NCBI GenBank assembly: GCA_014649355.1
Contig: BMSW01000001.1
Span: forward strand, 1 to 64,000
Length of the DNA stretch: 64,000 nt
Reading direction: 5' to 3'
Origin: Streptomyces althioticus
GTDB taxonomy: Bacteria; Actinomycetota; Actinomycetes; Streptomycetales; Streptomycetaceae
The notes beneath the pieces are model-generated. The model did not search any database and was not told the DNA's origin. It saw only the letters and a program-made list of their open reading frames with translations. Positions 7,344 to 16,509 of the stretch are shown piece after piece; within the stretch, counting starts at the first letter, position 1; every line of letters begins with the position of its first letter. Position numbers and translations under genes: made by a program.

Positions 7344-9424
7344 GGAACAATCCCCGCCGGCACCGCCCGCTGCCGCGCAGGCGTCCCCGTCCAGCACGTC
7401 CCCCGCCGCGCCAGCAGCCTCCGCAGCCACACCTCCAGCGCGACCAGATCCGCCAGCCCGTCCAGCGGCAGCGCCTCCCCCTCCGCCGCCCCCCGCAACG
7501 CCTTCCGCACGACCCGCGCCTCCACCAGCCCCGCCTGCGCCAGCAGCGGCGTGTCGAACAGCGCGATCAGCGGCCCCGCCGCCACCCGCAGCCCCGTCCG
7601 CGCGGCCACCGCCGACGTGGGGACCGCCGGCGCCCCCCACCCCGCCGGCAGATCCCGCACCCCCGCGCCCTCCAGCACGGACCGCAGGATCGCCGCCCGC
7701 GCGCCGGGCCGTACCCGCAGCGCCTCCGGCAGGGCCCTGCACGCCCGCACCACCTGGTTGTCGAGGAACGGCGTGTGCAGCCGCTGCGACCGGATCTCCG
7801 CCGCCTGTTCCAGCACCCGCACGTCCGCCGCGTACCGCGCCAGTGCCGCCCGCGCCCGGAAGTCCCCCGGGCGCTGCCCGGGACCCACCTCCGACCGCCA
7901 CGTCGACGCCTGGAGGCGAACCGATACTTCAGCCAGGGCCTCCCCGGTCAGCCACCGCGCCGCGGGCCCGGGCCTCCCCCAGGTCAGCGCGGCCAGCGAG
8001 GCGTCCGCCGCGCCCCCGGGACCGTCGTCGTCGAGCTTCTTGTGCAGCAGCCGCTGCGCGAGGGACTCCAGCCCGGTCCGGTACGGCGTCCGCGCCAGCC
8101 GCCTCGCCGCCGCGTACACCCGCGCCGGCACCATCACGGACCCGTCCGCCTTGGCCAGAGCGGCGACCGGCCGCACGAGATGCCGCCGCTTCCGGTCCAT
8201 CAACAGGTCGGCGAGCCGCGCCGGATGAGCGTCCAGCACCTGTTTCGCGCCGTACCCCGTGAAGTGGTCCGCGCTGCCCGCCGCCAGCCGCGCCCGGTGC
8301 CGCGCCGCGGCGACCAGCGACGGCCCCGGCTCGTCCGTCAGCGGTACGTCCAGCTCGACGTAGGGGAGCGTCGACTCCTCCCCGGCGACCACCACATGGT
8401 GCAGCCGGGGATTCGCGGCGAGTGCGCCCGCCCGCTCCAGTTCGCCCTCGTCGCGCCCTCCCGCGTCGCCGGCGGCGAGGTCGTTGAAGGTGACGGCCAG
8501 CAGCCGCTCCCCCGCGCCGGTGCCGTGCCCCAGCACGGTGCCGGGTCTCCCGGGCAGCCCGGCGGCCAGCAGCGCCAGGGCACCCGACGCCGGCCCCCCG
8601 GACAGGTCCGCCCCGATCCCGGCCACAGGCGTCCCCCGCGCCGCACGCCGCTCCGCGGGACCCATGCCCGGTACCGGTCCGGGATCTATGTCGGCGCCGG
8701 GCACGTGACGAGGCGCGGCCAGCCGCGTCCGTACCGCCTCCACCAGCGCGTCCCGCACGGCGTCCACCGCGTGGCCGGGGTCGGCGGGCGGTGCGGCGAC
8801 GGCCAGGGAGGCGACGGGTTCGTACCCGGCGATCTCCCGGGCCCCGGCGCGCAGGATCAGCGCGTGCCCCGGCGGAACGCGCTTCACGCCCTCGTACGGG
8901 GTGGAGTCCTGGAGCGCGGCGGGCACGTCGGGCGCCGCGAGCAGCGCGGCGAGGTGTCCGAAGTCGAGGTTGGCCTCGACGAGGTCGGCGAGCGGCAGGG
9001 CGGCGGTGGCGTAGGCGACGCCCCGTTCGAAGGGGGTGTAGAAGACGGGCCGGGCGCCGGCGAGGTCGCCGCACACCGTGATGCGGCGTCCGACCTGGAC
9101 GACGGCCGTGTAGCTGCCGGGCCAGGCGGTCAGGTGCCGCAGCGCACCGCCGCGGGCGGCGAAGAGGGCGACGCGCAGCTGTTCGTCGGAGGCGCCGCAG
9201 GTGCCGAGGACGGCGATGCGGGTCTGTGCGTCGGCGGAGACCACGCGCACCTCGTCGGGGCGCCAGTCGCCGACCGCCCACAGGGGGTCGGGGTCGCCCC
9301 ACAGCGGGTGGGAGCCGACGGGCTGCAGCGTCTCACCGTCGACGCCGGTGGCGCCGGTGGCGCCGACGGGGCCGTACCCCCCGGCCGCCGCGGCGGTGCT
9401 GCTCCATCCCACCAACCACCGCAT
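7292..9424 (-). CDS. Asparagine synthetase-like / lasso-cyclase-like protein, orphan
   Basis: 710 residues with the two-part architecture of asparagine synthetase B and lasso-peptide macrolactam synthetases: an N-terminal Ntn-hydrolase-like domain (about 1-210) and a C-terminal ATP-pyrophosphatase domain (about 215-690). ATG 9424 is preceded by GGAGG five bases upstream, giving MRWLVGWSS. Cys2, essential for glutaminase activity, is therefore absent, as in lasso cyclases. The PP-loop, normally SGGxDS, reads LSGGPASG, so the usual Asp is also missing. No precursor peptide, RRE or B2-type protease is visible nearby. It may be an orphan ATP-dependent amide ligase or a non-catalytic relative. Its C-terminus is supplied by a direct repeat. 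Confidence 0.75.
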   Translation of the reverse strand: MRWLVGWSSTAAAAGGYGPVGATGATGVDGETLQPVGSHPLWGDPDPLWAVGDWRPDEVRVVSADAQTRIAVLGTCGASDEQLRVALFAARGGALRHLTAWPGSYTAVVQVGRRITVCGDLAGARPVFYTPFERGVAYATAALPLADLVEANLDFGHLAALLAAPDVPAALQDSTPYEGVKRVPPGHALILRAGAREIAGYEPVASLAVAAPPADPGHAVDAVRDALVEAVRTRLAAPRHVPGADIDPGPVPGMGPAERRAARGTPVAGIGADLSGGPASGALALLAAGLPGRPGTVLGHGTGAGERLLAVTFNDLAAGDAGGRDEGELERAGALAANPRLHHVVVAGEESTLPYVELDVPLTDEPGPSLVAAARHRARLAAGSADHFTGYGAKQVLDAHPARLADLLMDRKRRHLVRPVAALAKADGSVMVPARVYAAARRLARTPYRTGLESLAQRLLHKKLDDDGPGGAADASLAALTWGRPGPAARWLTGEALAEVSVRLQASTWRSEVGPGQRPGDFRARAALARYAADVRVLEQAAEIRSQRLHTPFLDNQVVRACRALPEALRVRPGARAAILRSVLEGAGVRDLPAGWGAPAVPTSAVAARTGLRVAAGPLIALFDTPLLAQAGLVEARVVRKALRGAAEGEALPLDGLADLVALEVWLRRLLARRGTCWTGTPARQRAVPAGIVPQRGALGAGAAGAAGSR

Positions 9425-10162
9425 CGCCGCCTCCACATGCTGTGGACAACCAGTGCACCGTACGAACCGGTTCCCCATGCTGCCATGAAGGCGGCGCTCG
9501 GTGACGTCGCCGGAGCGGTGTGTGCTCCGTCGAATGCGCCCCGGCGGATACACCTACCCTCTACGGGCGTTGCGCCGGAGCACACCCGAACACCCGCCCG
9601 AGACACGGAGATCGACATCCGGGCGGTCGCCGCCCACCAGGCCACTTCGACGCGAATGCGCCCCCGCAGCGCGCCCCCAAAACCACCAACGCGCCCTCAA
9701 CTACCTGGATAGAAGCGCGGATACGCCGAAACGAGTGGCGTCGATTTTCGGCCAAATCGAAGCGGTGAGATCACACTCGAACACGCTCCGTACAGGCTTT
9801 GCGCACCACCGCGGGGCGTACGGCCCGGGAGGCGGAGCTCGTCTCCCGGACCGTTCCGCCGCCCGCGGGGATGAAGGCGGCGGTGTTCCCCCAGCCCACT
9901 GGATCCAGTACAGCGGGCCGACCCACGCACGGACCATGGAACCGCTCCCGGGATGGCCGGAGAAGAGCGCACGGACAGGCGCACGGCCACACACCGGGAG
10001 CACGCCGCAACTGCGCGTATCGGACCCGTACTTCAGTACGGACCACAATCCCGCCATCCGGAAGAATGCCCCTTAACGCTTGGGATGCGGCGAACTACGC
10101 TGGGTTTACGAATGCCGCGTGGTTATGCCAGAGCGGCAGCCGTCTGTGTCGAGGGGTGGCGC
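9425..10162. other. 738-bp non-coding divergent region
   Basis: I see no credible gene. The small frames on either strand lack ribosome sites and resemble nothing, including lasso precursors. It contains a perfect TGTGGACAA (9441-9449), the complement of the Streptomyces DnaA box, just upstream of the cyclase-like gene's ribosome site; an inverted repeat CCGTAC-TTCA-GTACGG (10026-10041); and a plausible promoter for the downstream regulator. Confidence 0.5.
10073..10101 (+). promoter_or_regulatory. Predicted promoter of the NsdA-like regulator
   Basis: TTAACG (10073-10078), 17-base spacer, TACGCT (10096-10101): a vegetative-type promoter about 60 bases before the chosen start. The 16-bp inverted repeat CCGTAC-TTCA-GTACGG at 10026-10041 lies just upstream and could be an operator. 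Confidence 0.45.
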
Positions 10163-11587
10163 ATGTCCAGGGAGCAACGCGGGCCGAACGAAAAGCTCGG
10201 CGCCGTTCTCGCCCTCGCGGGAATCAGCAACGCCGGCCTCGCGCGGCGCGTCAACGATCTCGGCGCCCAGCGGGGACTGACGCTTCGCTACGACAAGACG
10301 TCGGTGGCGCGCTGGGTGTCGAAGGGCATGGTGCCCCAGGGCGCCGCCCCGCACCTGATCGCCGCCGCCATCGGCCAGAAGCTGGGCCGTCCCGTGCCGC
10401 TGCACGAGATCGGTCTGGCGGACGCCGATCCCGCGCCCGAGGTGGGTCTCGCCTTCCCCCGTGACGTCGGCCAGGCGGTGAAGTCCGCGACCGAGCTGTA
10501 CCGGCTGGACCTCGCCGGCCGCCGCGCCGGCTCCGGCGGCATCTGGCAGTCCCTCGCCGGGTCGTTCGCGGTGAGCGCGTACGCCACGCCCGCCTCACGG
10601 TGGCTGATAACCCCGGCCGACAGCTCGGTCGCGCGCGAGGTGAGCCCGTCCGAGGGCTCCGGCGCACCGCTCAAAGTCGGCCACAGCGATGTGCAGAAAC
10701 TGCGGGAGGCCGCGGAGGACGCCCGCCGCTGGGACTCCAAGTACGGCGGCGGCGACTGGCGTTCGTCGATGGTCCCCGAGTGCCTGAGGGTCGAGGCCGC
10801 CCCGCTGCTCCTCGGCTCCTACTCCGACGACGTGGGCCGCTCCCTCTTCGGCGCGGCCGCCGAACTCACCCGCCTCGCGGGCTGGATGGCCTTCGACACC
10901 GGCCAGCAGGAGGCGGCGCAGCGCTACTACATCCAGGCCCTGCGCCTGGCCCGCGCGGCGGCCGACGTGCCCCTCGGCGGATACGTCCTCGCCTCCATGT
11001 CGCTCCAGGCGACGTACCGCGGCTTCGGCGACGAGGGCGTGGACCTCGCCCAGGCCGCCCTGGAGCGCAACCGCGGCCTGGCCACCGCCCGCACCCTCAG
11101 CTTCTTCCGCCTGGTCGAGGCACGCGCGCACGCACGCGCCGGGGACGCGCAGGCGGCCGGCGCGGCGCTGAAGTCGGCGGAGAGCTGGCTGGAGCGGTCC
11201 CGGCCCGGCGACAGCGACCCGACCTGGCTCGGCTTCTACTCCTACGACCGGTTCGCCGCCGACGCGGCCGAGTGCTACCGGGACCTGAAGGCGCCCCGCC
11301 AGGTGCGCCGCTTCACCGAGCAGGCGCTGTCGAAGCCCACGGAGGAGTTCGTGCGCTCGCACGGCCTGCGCCTGGTGGTCTCCGCGGTCGCCGAACTGGA
11401 GTCCGGGAACCTGGACGCCGCCTGTGAGCAGGGCGTACGGGCCGTGGAGGTGGCCGGCCGCATCTCCTCCGCGCGCACCACGGAGTACGTCAAGGACCTG
11501 CTGCACCGGCTGGAGCCGTACGGCGACGAGCCGCGCGTGGTCGAGCTGCGCGAGCGCGCCCGCCCGCTGCTGATGACCACGGCCTGA
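10163..11587 (+). CDS. NsdA-type HTH/TPR regulator of differentiation
   Basis: 474-residue protein with an N-terminal segment resembling an HTH ([10 protein letters not shown], then [20 protein letters not shown]) and a long alpha-helical region with TPR-like repeats (for example [20 protein letters not shown] near 255). This architecture is shared by the NsdA/NsdB family and the Streptomyces sporulation-associated proteins, which modulate morphological development and antibiotic production. ATG 10163 follows GAGGGG at six bases; a longer start at ATG 10112 is possible. It stands alone, with its own predicted promoter. DNA binding has not been firmly shown for the family, so the mechanism is inferred. 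Confidence 0.75.
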   Translation: MSREQRGPNEKLGAVLALAGISNAGLARRVNDLGAQRGLTLRYDKTSVARWVSKGMVPQGAAPHLIAAAIGQKLGRPVPLHEIGLADADPAPEVGLAFPRDVGQAVKSATELYRLDLAGRRAGSGGIWQSLAGSFAVSAYATPASRWLITPADSSVAREVSPSEGSGAPLKVGHSDVQKLREAAEDARRWDSKYGGGDWRSSMVPECLRVEAAPLLLGSYSDDVGRSLFGAAAELTRLAGWMAFDTGQQEAAQRYYIQALRLARAAADVPLGGYVLASMSLQATYRGFGDEGVDLAQAALERNRGLATARTLSFFRLVEARAHARAGDAQAAGAALKSAESWLERSRPGDSDPTWLGFYSYDRFAADAAECYRDLKAPRQVRRFTEQALSKPTEEFVRSHGLRLVVSAVAELESGNLDAACEQGVRAVEVAGRISSARTTEYVKDLLHRLEPYGDEPRVVELRERARPLLMTTA

Positions 11588-11661
11588 CCCGTCCCGCCCC
11601 GCCCTTGGTTTGAAGCCGTTGTCAGTGGCGCAGTGCACTATCGACGCGGGAGGTGGCGCAG

Positions 11662-12876
11662 GTGGCGGCGGGGTCGTACGACTGTGACGTGGTGGTGATC
11701 GGCGGCGGGATCGTCGGCCTGTCGACGGCGTATGCCATCGGGCGGGCCGCCCCGGGCACGCGGGTCACCGTGCTGGAGAAGGAGCAGGGCACGGCCCGGC
11801 ACCAGACGGGCCGCAACAGCGGGGTGATCCACAGCGGCATCTACTACCGCCCCGGCTCCCTGAAGGCGCGGTACGCGGTGGCGGGCGCGGCCGAGATGGT
11901 CAAGTTCTGCGCCGAGTACGACATCCCGCACGCGGTGACGGGCAAGCTGATCGTCGCCACGGAGCGCGAGGAGCTGCCCCGGCTGCACGCCCTGGTGCAG
12001 CGCGGCCGGGAGAACGGCCTGTCGGTGCGCGAGCTGTGCGGCGCGCAGATCGCCGAGTACGAGCCGGAGGTCCAGGGCCTGGCCGCGATCCATGTCGGCA
12101 CCACCGGCATCTGCGACTACGGCGCGGTGGCCCGCCGGCTCGCGGAGGCGTCCGGGGCGGACGTGCGGCACGGCGCGGAGGTGGTCCGGATCGACCGCCG
12201 CCCCGACCGGGGCGTGGCCGTGCTGACGGCCGCCGGCGACATCGTGCGCGCCCGCACGCTGGTGAACTGCGCGGGGCTGCACTGCGACCGGATCGCGCTG
12301 CTCACGGGCGACGAGCCCGGCGCCCGCATCGTGCCGTTCCGCGGGGAGTACTACGAGCTGGCCCGCCCCGAGCTCGTGCGCGGCCTGGTCTACCCGGTGC
12401 CGGACCCGGCGTTCCCCTTCCTCGGCGTCCACCTCACCCGGGGCACGGACGACGGGGTGCACGTGGGGCCGAACGCGGTCCCGGCGCTGGCCCGCGAGGG
12501 GTACGACTGGCGGACGGTGCGGCCGCGCGAGCTGGGCGCGACCCTGGCCTGGCCGGGCTCCTGGCAGCTGGCCCGCCGCCACTGGCGGTACGGCGCCGGG
12601 GAGCTGCACCGCTCGCTGTCCAAGCCGGCCTTCGCGCGGGCCGTGCGCCGGCTGCTGCCCGCCGTGCGGGACGAGGACCTGGTGCCGACGGCGGCCGGGG
12701 TGCGGGCGCAGGCGGTGCTGCGCGACGGCACGCTGGTCGACGACTTCCTGATCCGGGAGGCGCCCCGCGCGGTGCACGTGCTGAACGCCCCCTCGCCCGC
12801 CGCGACCGCCTCGCTGCCGATCGGCCGGGAGATCGCCCGCCGGACGCTGGCCGGCCTCGCCGAGAGCGAGCGGTGA
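11662..12876 (+). CDS. lhgO: L-2-hydroxyglutarate oxidase
   Basis: 404-residue FAD-dependent oxidase of the DAO superfamily. It begins with an FAD Rossmann motif (VVIGGGIVGLSTAYAIG) and shows the family's HQTGRNSGVIHSGIYY and AAGVRAQAVLRDG segments. It oxidises L-2-hydroxyglutarate, a by-product of 2-oxoglutarate reduction, back to 2-oxoglutarate, a metabolite-repair role. GTG 11662 is favoured over 11653 because GGGAGG (11648-11653) then has an eight-base spacing. The next gene, trmB, follows after about 80 bases containing a GC-rich GGGCGGCC repeat. Confidence 0.85.
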   Translation: MAAGSYDCDVVVIGGGIVGLSTAYAIGRAAPGTRVTVLEKEQGTARHQTGRNSGVIHSGIYYRPGSLKARYAVAGAAEMVKFCAEYDIPHAVTGKLIVATEREELPRLHALVQRGRENGLSVRELCGAQIAEYEPEVQGLAAIHVGTTGICDYGAVARRLAEASGADVRHGAEVVRIDRRPDRGVAVLTAAGDIVRARTLVNCAGLHCDRIALLTGDEPGARIVPFRGEYYELARPELVRGLVYPVPDPAFPFLGVHLTRGTDDGVHVGPNAVPALAREGYDWRTVRPRELGATLAWPGSWQLARRHWRYGAGELHRSLSKPAFARAVRRLLPAVRDEDLVPTAAGVRAQAVLRDGTLVDDFLIREAPRAVHVLNAPSPAATASLPIGREIARRTLAGLAESER

Positions 12877-12958
12877 GTACGCGTGACGGGCGCGGCCGTC
12901 GGGCGGCCGGGCGCGGCCGGGCGGCCGGGCGCGCCGTCCCCGTAAAATCGAGGGCACT

Positions 12959-13810
12959 GTGTCTGATTCCGCGATGAGCACCCCCGAAGCACCGCACGCC
13001 GAGCGGACCGCCGGCGAGCCGGCCCCCCGCGCCCGCGCGAAGGGGGAGCCGCGCTTCCCCGACGGCCCGAAGGCCGACCCCGCCGGGTCGCACTTCGAAC
13101 GCCGGATCCGCAGCTTCCAGCCCCGCCGCAGCCGCGTCACCGCGGGTCAGGCGGACGCGCTGCAGCGGCTGTGGCCGGTGTGGGGGCTCGACATCGACGG
13201 CAGCCGCCGACTGGACCTGGCCGAGCTGTTCGGGAACGGCCGGCCGGTCGTCCTGGAGATCGGCTTCGGCATGGGCGAGGCCACCGCGGAGATGGCCGCC
13301 GCCGACCCGGACACGAACATCCTCGCCGTCGACGTCCACACCCCCGGCCAGGGGCATCTGCTGCACCTCGCCGAGGAGCGCGGCCTGACCAACGTGCGCG
13401 TGGCGAACGGCGACGCGATCATCCTGCTGCGCGAGATGCTCGCCCCGGACGCGCTGAGCGGGCTGCGCGTCTTCTTCCCCGACCCGTGGCCGAAGAAGCG
13501 GCACCACAAGCGGCGGCTGATCCAGCCGGAGTTCCTCACCCTGGCCGCGTCCCGCCTCGCGCCGGGCGCGACCGTGCACTGCGCCACCGACTGGGAGCCG
13601 TACGCGGGGCAGATGCTCGAGGTGCTGACCGCGCACCCGGACTTCGAGAACACCCGGGAGGACGGCGGTTTCGCGCCGCGTCCCGCGTTCCGGCCGCTCA
13701 CCCGTTTCGAGCGGCAGGGGCTGGACAAGGGTCATGTGGTGAACGACCTGCTCTTCCGCCGCGTACCGCACGACGACCGCGCCGACCGCCCGGACGGGGA
13801 CACCGTCTGA
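12959..13810 (+). CDS. trmB: tRNA (guanine-N7-)-methyltransferase TrmB
   Basis: 283 residues. After a disordered, charged N-terminus (about 60 residues, longer than in most bacteria) comes a class I SAM methyltransferase fold: motif I LEIGFGMGEATAEMA, the DAIILL segment, and the family signature FFPDPWPKKRHHKRR followed by F..RNH-type QPEFL. It makes m7G at position 46 of tRNA. The start is GTG 12959, with ATG 12974 as an in-frame alternative. TAAAAT lies ten bases before the GTG, so the message has almost no leader. Confidence 0.92.
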   Translation: MSDSAMSTPEAPHAERTAGEPAPRARAKGEPRFPDGPKADPAGSHFERRIRSFQPRRSRVTAGQADALQRLWPVWGLDIDGSRRLDLAELFGNGRPVVLEIGFGMGEATAEMAAADPDTNILAVDVHTPGQGHLLHLAEERGLTNVRVANGDAIILLREMLAPDALSGLRVFFPDPWPKKRHHKRRLIQPEFLTLAASRLAPGATVHCATDWEPYAGQMLEVLTAHPDFENTREDGGFAPRPAFRPLTRFERQGLDKGHVVNDLLFRRVPHDDRADRPDGDTV

Positions 13811-13871
13811 CCTCCCCCCGGGGCCCCGCGCCGGCACGCAGCCCTGCCCCTTCCTCGTTAGGGTCGATCCC

Positions 13872-15197
13872 GTGGCCAGCAGCCCTCCGTACCCGCCGCA
13901 CCCCGGCGCAGCTCCCGGCAGCACGCTGCGGCACCCGCACTGGTGGCAGCGCCCGGCGGTCCGCTACGGAGCGATGGTCACGCTGCTGGCCCTGTCCGGT
14001 CTGGTGATCCTCGCGCTGGTGCGGGAGCAGACGGGCACGCAGGGCTTTCTCGTCGGTCTGGGGCTGGCCGTGCTGCCGGTCCCGCTGCTGCTGGCGGCGT
14101 TCCGCTGGCTGGGCCGGGTGGAGCCGGGCCCCTGGCGGAACCTGCTGTTCGCCTTCGCCTGGGGCGCGTGCGCGGCGGCGCTCATCGCGATCGTGGCGAA
14201 CAGCTTCGCCACCCGGTGGATAGCGACGACCACCGCCGACCCGGCCGGCGCCGACACCCTGGGCGCGACGGTCATAGCGCCGGTCGTGGAGGAGACGGCG
14301 AAGGCGGCGGCGGTGCTGCTGCTCTTCCTGTTCCGCAGACGCGACTTCCACGGGATCCTCGACGGCGTGGTGGCGGCCGGGTTCACCGCGACCGGTTTCG
14401 CGTTCACCGAGAACGTCCTCTACCTGGGCAACGCCTTCGGCACCGACCAGCTCACCGGCGGCAGCGGCATCGCCTCGGTCACCGCGGCGACCTTCTTCGT
14501 GCGCGTCGTCATGTCGCCCTTCGCGCATCCCCTGTTCACCGTGCTCACCGGCATCGGGTTCGGCGCGGCCGCGCTGGCCGCCGACCGCCAGCGGGTGCGG
14601 CGCGTCCTCCTCCCCCTCGCCGGGCTGCTCCTCGCGATGGGCATGCACGCCCTGTGGAACGGCTCCGCCACGCTCGGCCAGTTCGGCTTCATCGCGGTGT
14701 ACGGGGCGTTCATGGTCCCGACGTTCGGGCTGCTGACCTGGCTCGTGGTGTGGACGCGGCAGCGGGAGCTGCGGACCGTGCGCACGGAGCTGCCCGCGTA
14801 CGCGGTGGCGGGCTGGCTGCGCCCGTCGGAGCCGTTCGCGCTGGGCTCGATGCGGGCGCGGCGCCTCGCCCGTAAGTTCGCCCGCGAGCACGGGGGCAGG
14901 CCGGCGGCGCGGGCGGTCTCCCAGTACGAGGTGTACGCGACGCAGCTGGCGTTCCTGCGGCACCGGGGCCGTGCGGGGAAGGCGGGGGCGGACTTCGTGA
15001 CGCGGGAGCGGGAGCTGCTGCTGGAGCTGTGGCACCGGCGCCAGGCGGCCCGCCCGGCGCTGGAGCACGCGGCCCGCCTCACGGCGCCCCGGGTGCCGTA
15101 CGGCGCGGGCTGGGCGTACGGGCCGGTCCCGGCGGTGTGGCCGCCGCAGGGGCAGCCGCCGTATCCGGCGTACGGGGAGAACCCCTACCGGCGCTGA
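13872..15197 (+). CDS. PrsW family intramembrane metalloprotease
   Basis: 441 residues with about eight hydrophobic segments between residues 35 and 300. The PrsW/CAAX-like motifs are present: APVVEETAKAAAV (EExxK), GFAFTENVLYL and GMHALWN, with a further His in FAHPLF. Members cleave membrane proteins such as anti-sigma factors. The cytoplasmic tail (about 300-441) is basic and ends in a Pro/Tyr/Gly-rich stretch. TAGGGT is placed seven bases before the GTG, with no ribosome site, indicating a leaderless mRNA. It converges on the M23 gene; a hairpin terminator lies between them. The substrate is unknown. Confidence 0.87.
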   Translation: MASSPPYPPHPGAAPGSTLRHPHWWQRPAVRYGAMVTLLALSGLVILALVREQTGTQGFLVGLGLAVLPVPLLLAAFRWLGRVEPGPWRNLLFAFAWGACAAALIAIVANSFATRWIATTTADPAGADTLGATVIAPVVEETAKAAAVLLLFLFRRRDFHGILDGVVAAGFTATGFAFTENVLYLGNAFGTDQLTGGSGIASVTAATFFVRVVMSPFAHPLFTVLTGIGFGAAALAADRQRVRRVLLPLAGLLLAMGMHALWNGSATLGQFGFIAVYGAFMVPTFGLLTWLVVWTRQRELRTVRTELPAYAVAGWLRPSEPFALGSMRARRLARKFAREHGGRPAARAVSQYEVYATQLAFLRHRGRAGKAGADFVTRERELLLELWHRRQAARPALEHAARLTAPRVPYGAGWAYGPVPAVWPPQGQPPYPAYGENPYRR

Positions 15198-15218
15198 GAA
15201 GGCCCCGGACACGCGGAA

Positions 15219-15260
15219 CCGGCAGCCCTGACGTCGGGGGGTCGTCGTCGGGGCTGCCGG
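15219..15260. terminator. Bidirectional terminator between the PrsW and M23 genes
   Basis: Ten-base perfect arms CCGGCAGCCC / GGGCTGCCGG between convergent genes. A second GC hairpin (GCGGCCGG / CCGGCCGC) follows at about 15272-15297. Confidence 0.65.
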
Positions 15261-15300
15261 CGTTCACGGCGTCGGCGGCCGGGAGCCGGCCGCCGGTGGT

Positions 15301-16320
15301 TCAGATGCTGAGGCCCTTGCCGGCCAGCCAGGCCGCCGGGTCGACGCCGCCGGAGCCGGTGTGGACCTCGAGGTGGAGGTGGGCGCCGGTGACGTTGCCG
15401 GTCGCGCCGACGCGGCCGATCACGTCGCCGGTGGCGACCTTCTGGCCGACGCTGACGTTGATCGACGACTGGTGGGCGTACCAGACCTCGGTGCCGTCGT
15501 CGAGGGTGAGCACGGTCTTGTAGCCGTACGAGCCGTCCCAGCCGGCGGAGGTGATCGTGCCGGTGTGGACCGCCTTGATCAGGGTGCCGGTGGGCGCGGC
15601 GAAGTCGAGACCGGTGTGGTAGCCGGAGGACCAGTAGGCGCCGGCCTGACCGAAGGTCGAGGTGATGGTGTACGAGGAGGTCGGCAGCGCGTACTGCTTG
15701 GCCAGCTCGGCGAGACGTTCGGCCTCGGCCTTCTTCGCGGCCTCCTCCTCCGCCTTCTTCTTGGCGGCCTCGGCCTTCTCCTTGGCCTCCTTCTCCGCCT
15801 TGGCGGCGGCCTCGGCGGCCTCCTTCTCGGCGGCGGCGAGGGCGGCGGCCTGCGCCTTGCTCTGCGCCTGGCCCTGCTGCTGCTCGACCTGGGCCATGAT
15901 GCGGGCGCGCAGCGCCTCGCCGGCGTCGGCGCCCTCCTCGGCGCCGGTGTCGGCGGCGGCCATCCTGCCGATGTCGCTGAGGGGGGTGCTGGATCCCTTG
16001 GGCGTTTCCTCGTCGGAGATGAGGGAACCCACGTGGGGAAGGTCGGGGATGGAGATGGAGACGGGCGGCTTGCCGGTCTGGGCGCTGGCCATGCCGCCGG
16101 CGCCGACGGCGGCTATGACGCCGACGCCGAGGACGGTGGAGCTGCGGGCGAGTCCGCCTCCGCGCTGCTTGGCGACGCGGTGCCGGCCACGCACGGGCCG
16201 CACGGACTCCGCGGTGGGGTTCCACTCCTCGAAGGGGCCCTCTTCGGCGCCGGGGGCGCCGTACGCGAAGGTGTCGTTCGGCTTGAACGGGGCCTCGGGG
16301 GCAGGCGGGTTGGACGCCAC
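15301..16320 (-). CDS. M23 family cell-wall endopeptidase with coiled coil
   Basis: 339-residue exported hydrolase. A cytoplasmic N-terminus (about 55 residues) is followed by one hydrophobic segment (VLGVGVIAAVGAGGMASAQ). Then comes a long Ala/Glu/Lys coiled coil (about 130-205) and a LytM/M23 domain with zinc-binding motifs HTGLDF and HLHLEV. It should cut peptide cross-links in peptidoglycan; the coiled coil recalls NlpD/RipC-type regulators. GTG 16320 has GGAAAGGAG nine bases upstream. The 5' untranslated region is a c-di-AMP-type riboswitch, tying the enzyme to osmotic and cell-wall signalling. It is monocistronic. Confidence 0.9.
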   Translation of the reverse strand: MASNPPAPEAPFKPNDTFAYGAPGAEEGPFEEWNPTAESVRPVRGRHRVAKQRGGGLARSSTVLGVGVIAAVGAGGMASAQTGKPPVSISIPDLPHVGSLISDEETPKGSSTPLSDIGRMAAADTGAEEGADAGEALRARIMAQVEQQQGQAQSKAQAAALAAAEKEAAEAAAKAEKEAKEKAEAAKKKAEEEAAKKAEAERLAELAKQYALPTSSYTITSTFGQAGAYWSSGYHTGLDFAAPTGTLIKAVHTGTITSAGWDGSYGYKTVLTLDDGTEVWYAHQSSINVSVGQKVATGDVIGRVGATGNVTGAHLHLEVHTGSGGVDPAAWLAGKGLSI

Positions 16321-16340
16321 GTGGGCGCGCTCCTTTCCTT

Positions 16341-16509
16341 CCGTCTTCGCCTACCGGGTTAGCTGACGGGTTCGGAGCGGGAAGGTCTCCTACGCGCGTA
16401 TACGAACCGTGTCTCCACGGCGGTATCCGCCCGATTCACCCCATGGTGGTGGTTCCCCGGTTCCCTTGCGGGATTCGGCGCGTGCGCACGGAGCCGCCTT
16501 CTGTGACGG
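16341..16509 (-). promoter_or_regulatory. ydaO/yuaA-type c-di-AMP riboswitch
   Basis: In the leader of the M23 gene, read on the minus strand, the conserved blocks appear in family order: GGGGAACC (16451-16458), GGGGTGAATC (16433-16442), GTCAGCTAACCC (16356-16367) and GTAGGCG (16348-16354). The outer helix can form from CCGTC (16505-16509) and GACGG (16341-16345). In Streptomyces this class sits before rpf and other cell-wall hydrolase genes and switches them off at high c-di-AMP. The ribosome site lies about 10 bases past the aptamer. Confidence 0.85.

Noticed and set aside
9425..10162. Lasso precursor peptide upstream of the cyclase-like gene
   Set aside because: Short frames on both strands lack a leader pattern, a ring Gly/Asp/Glu core and ribosome sites.
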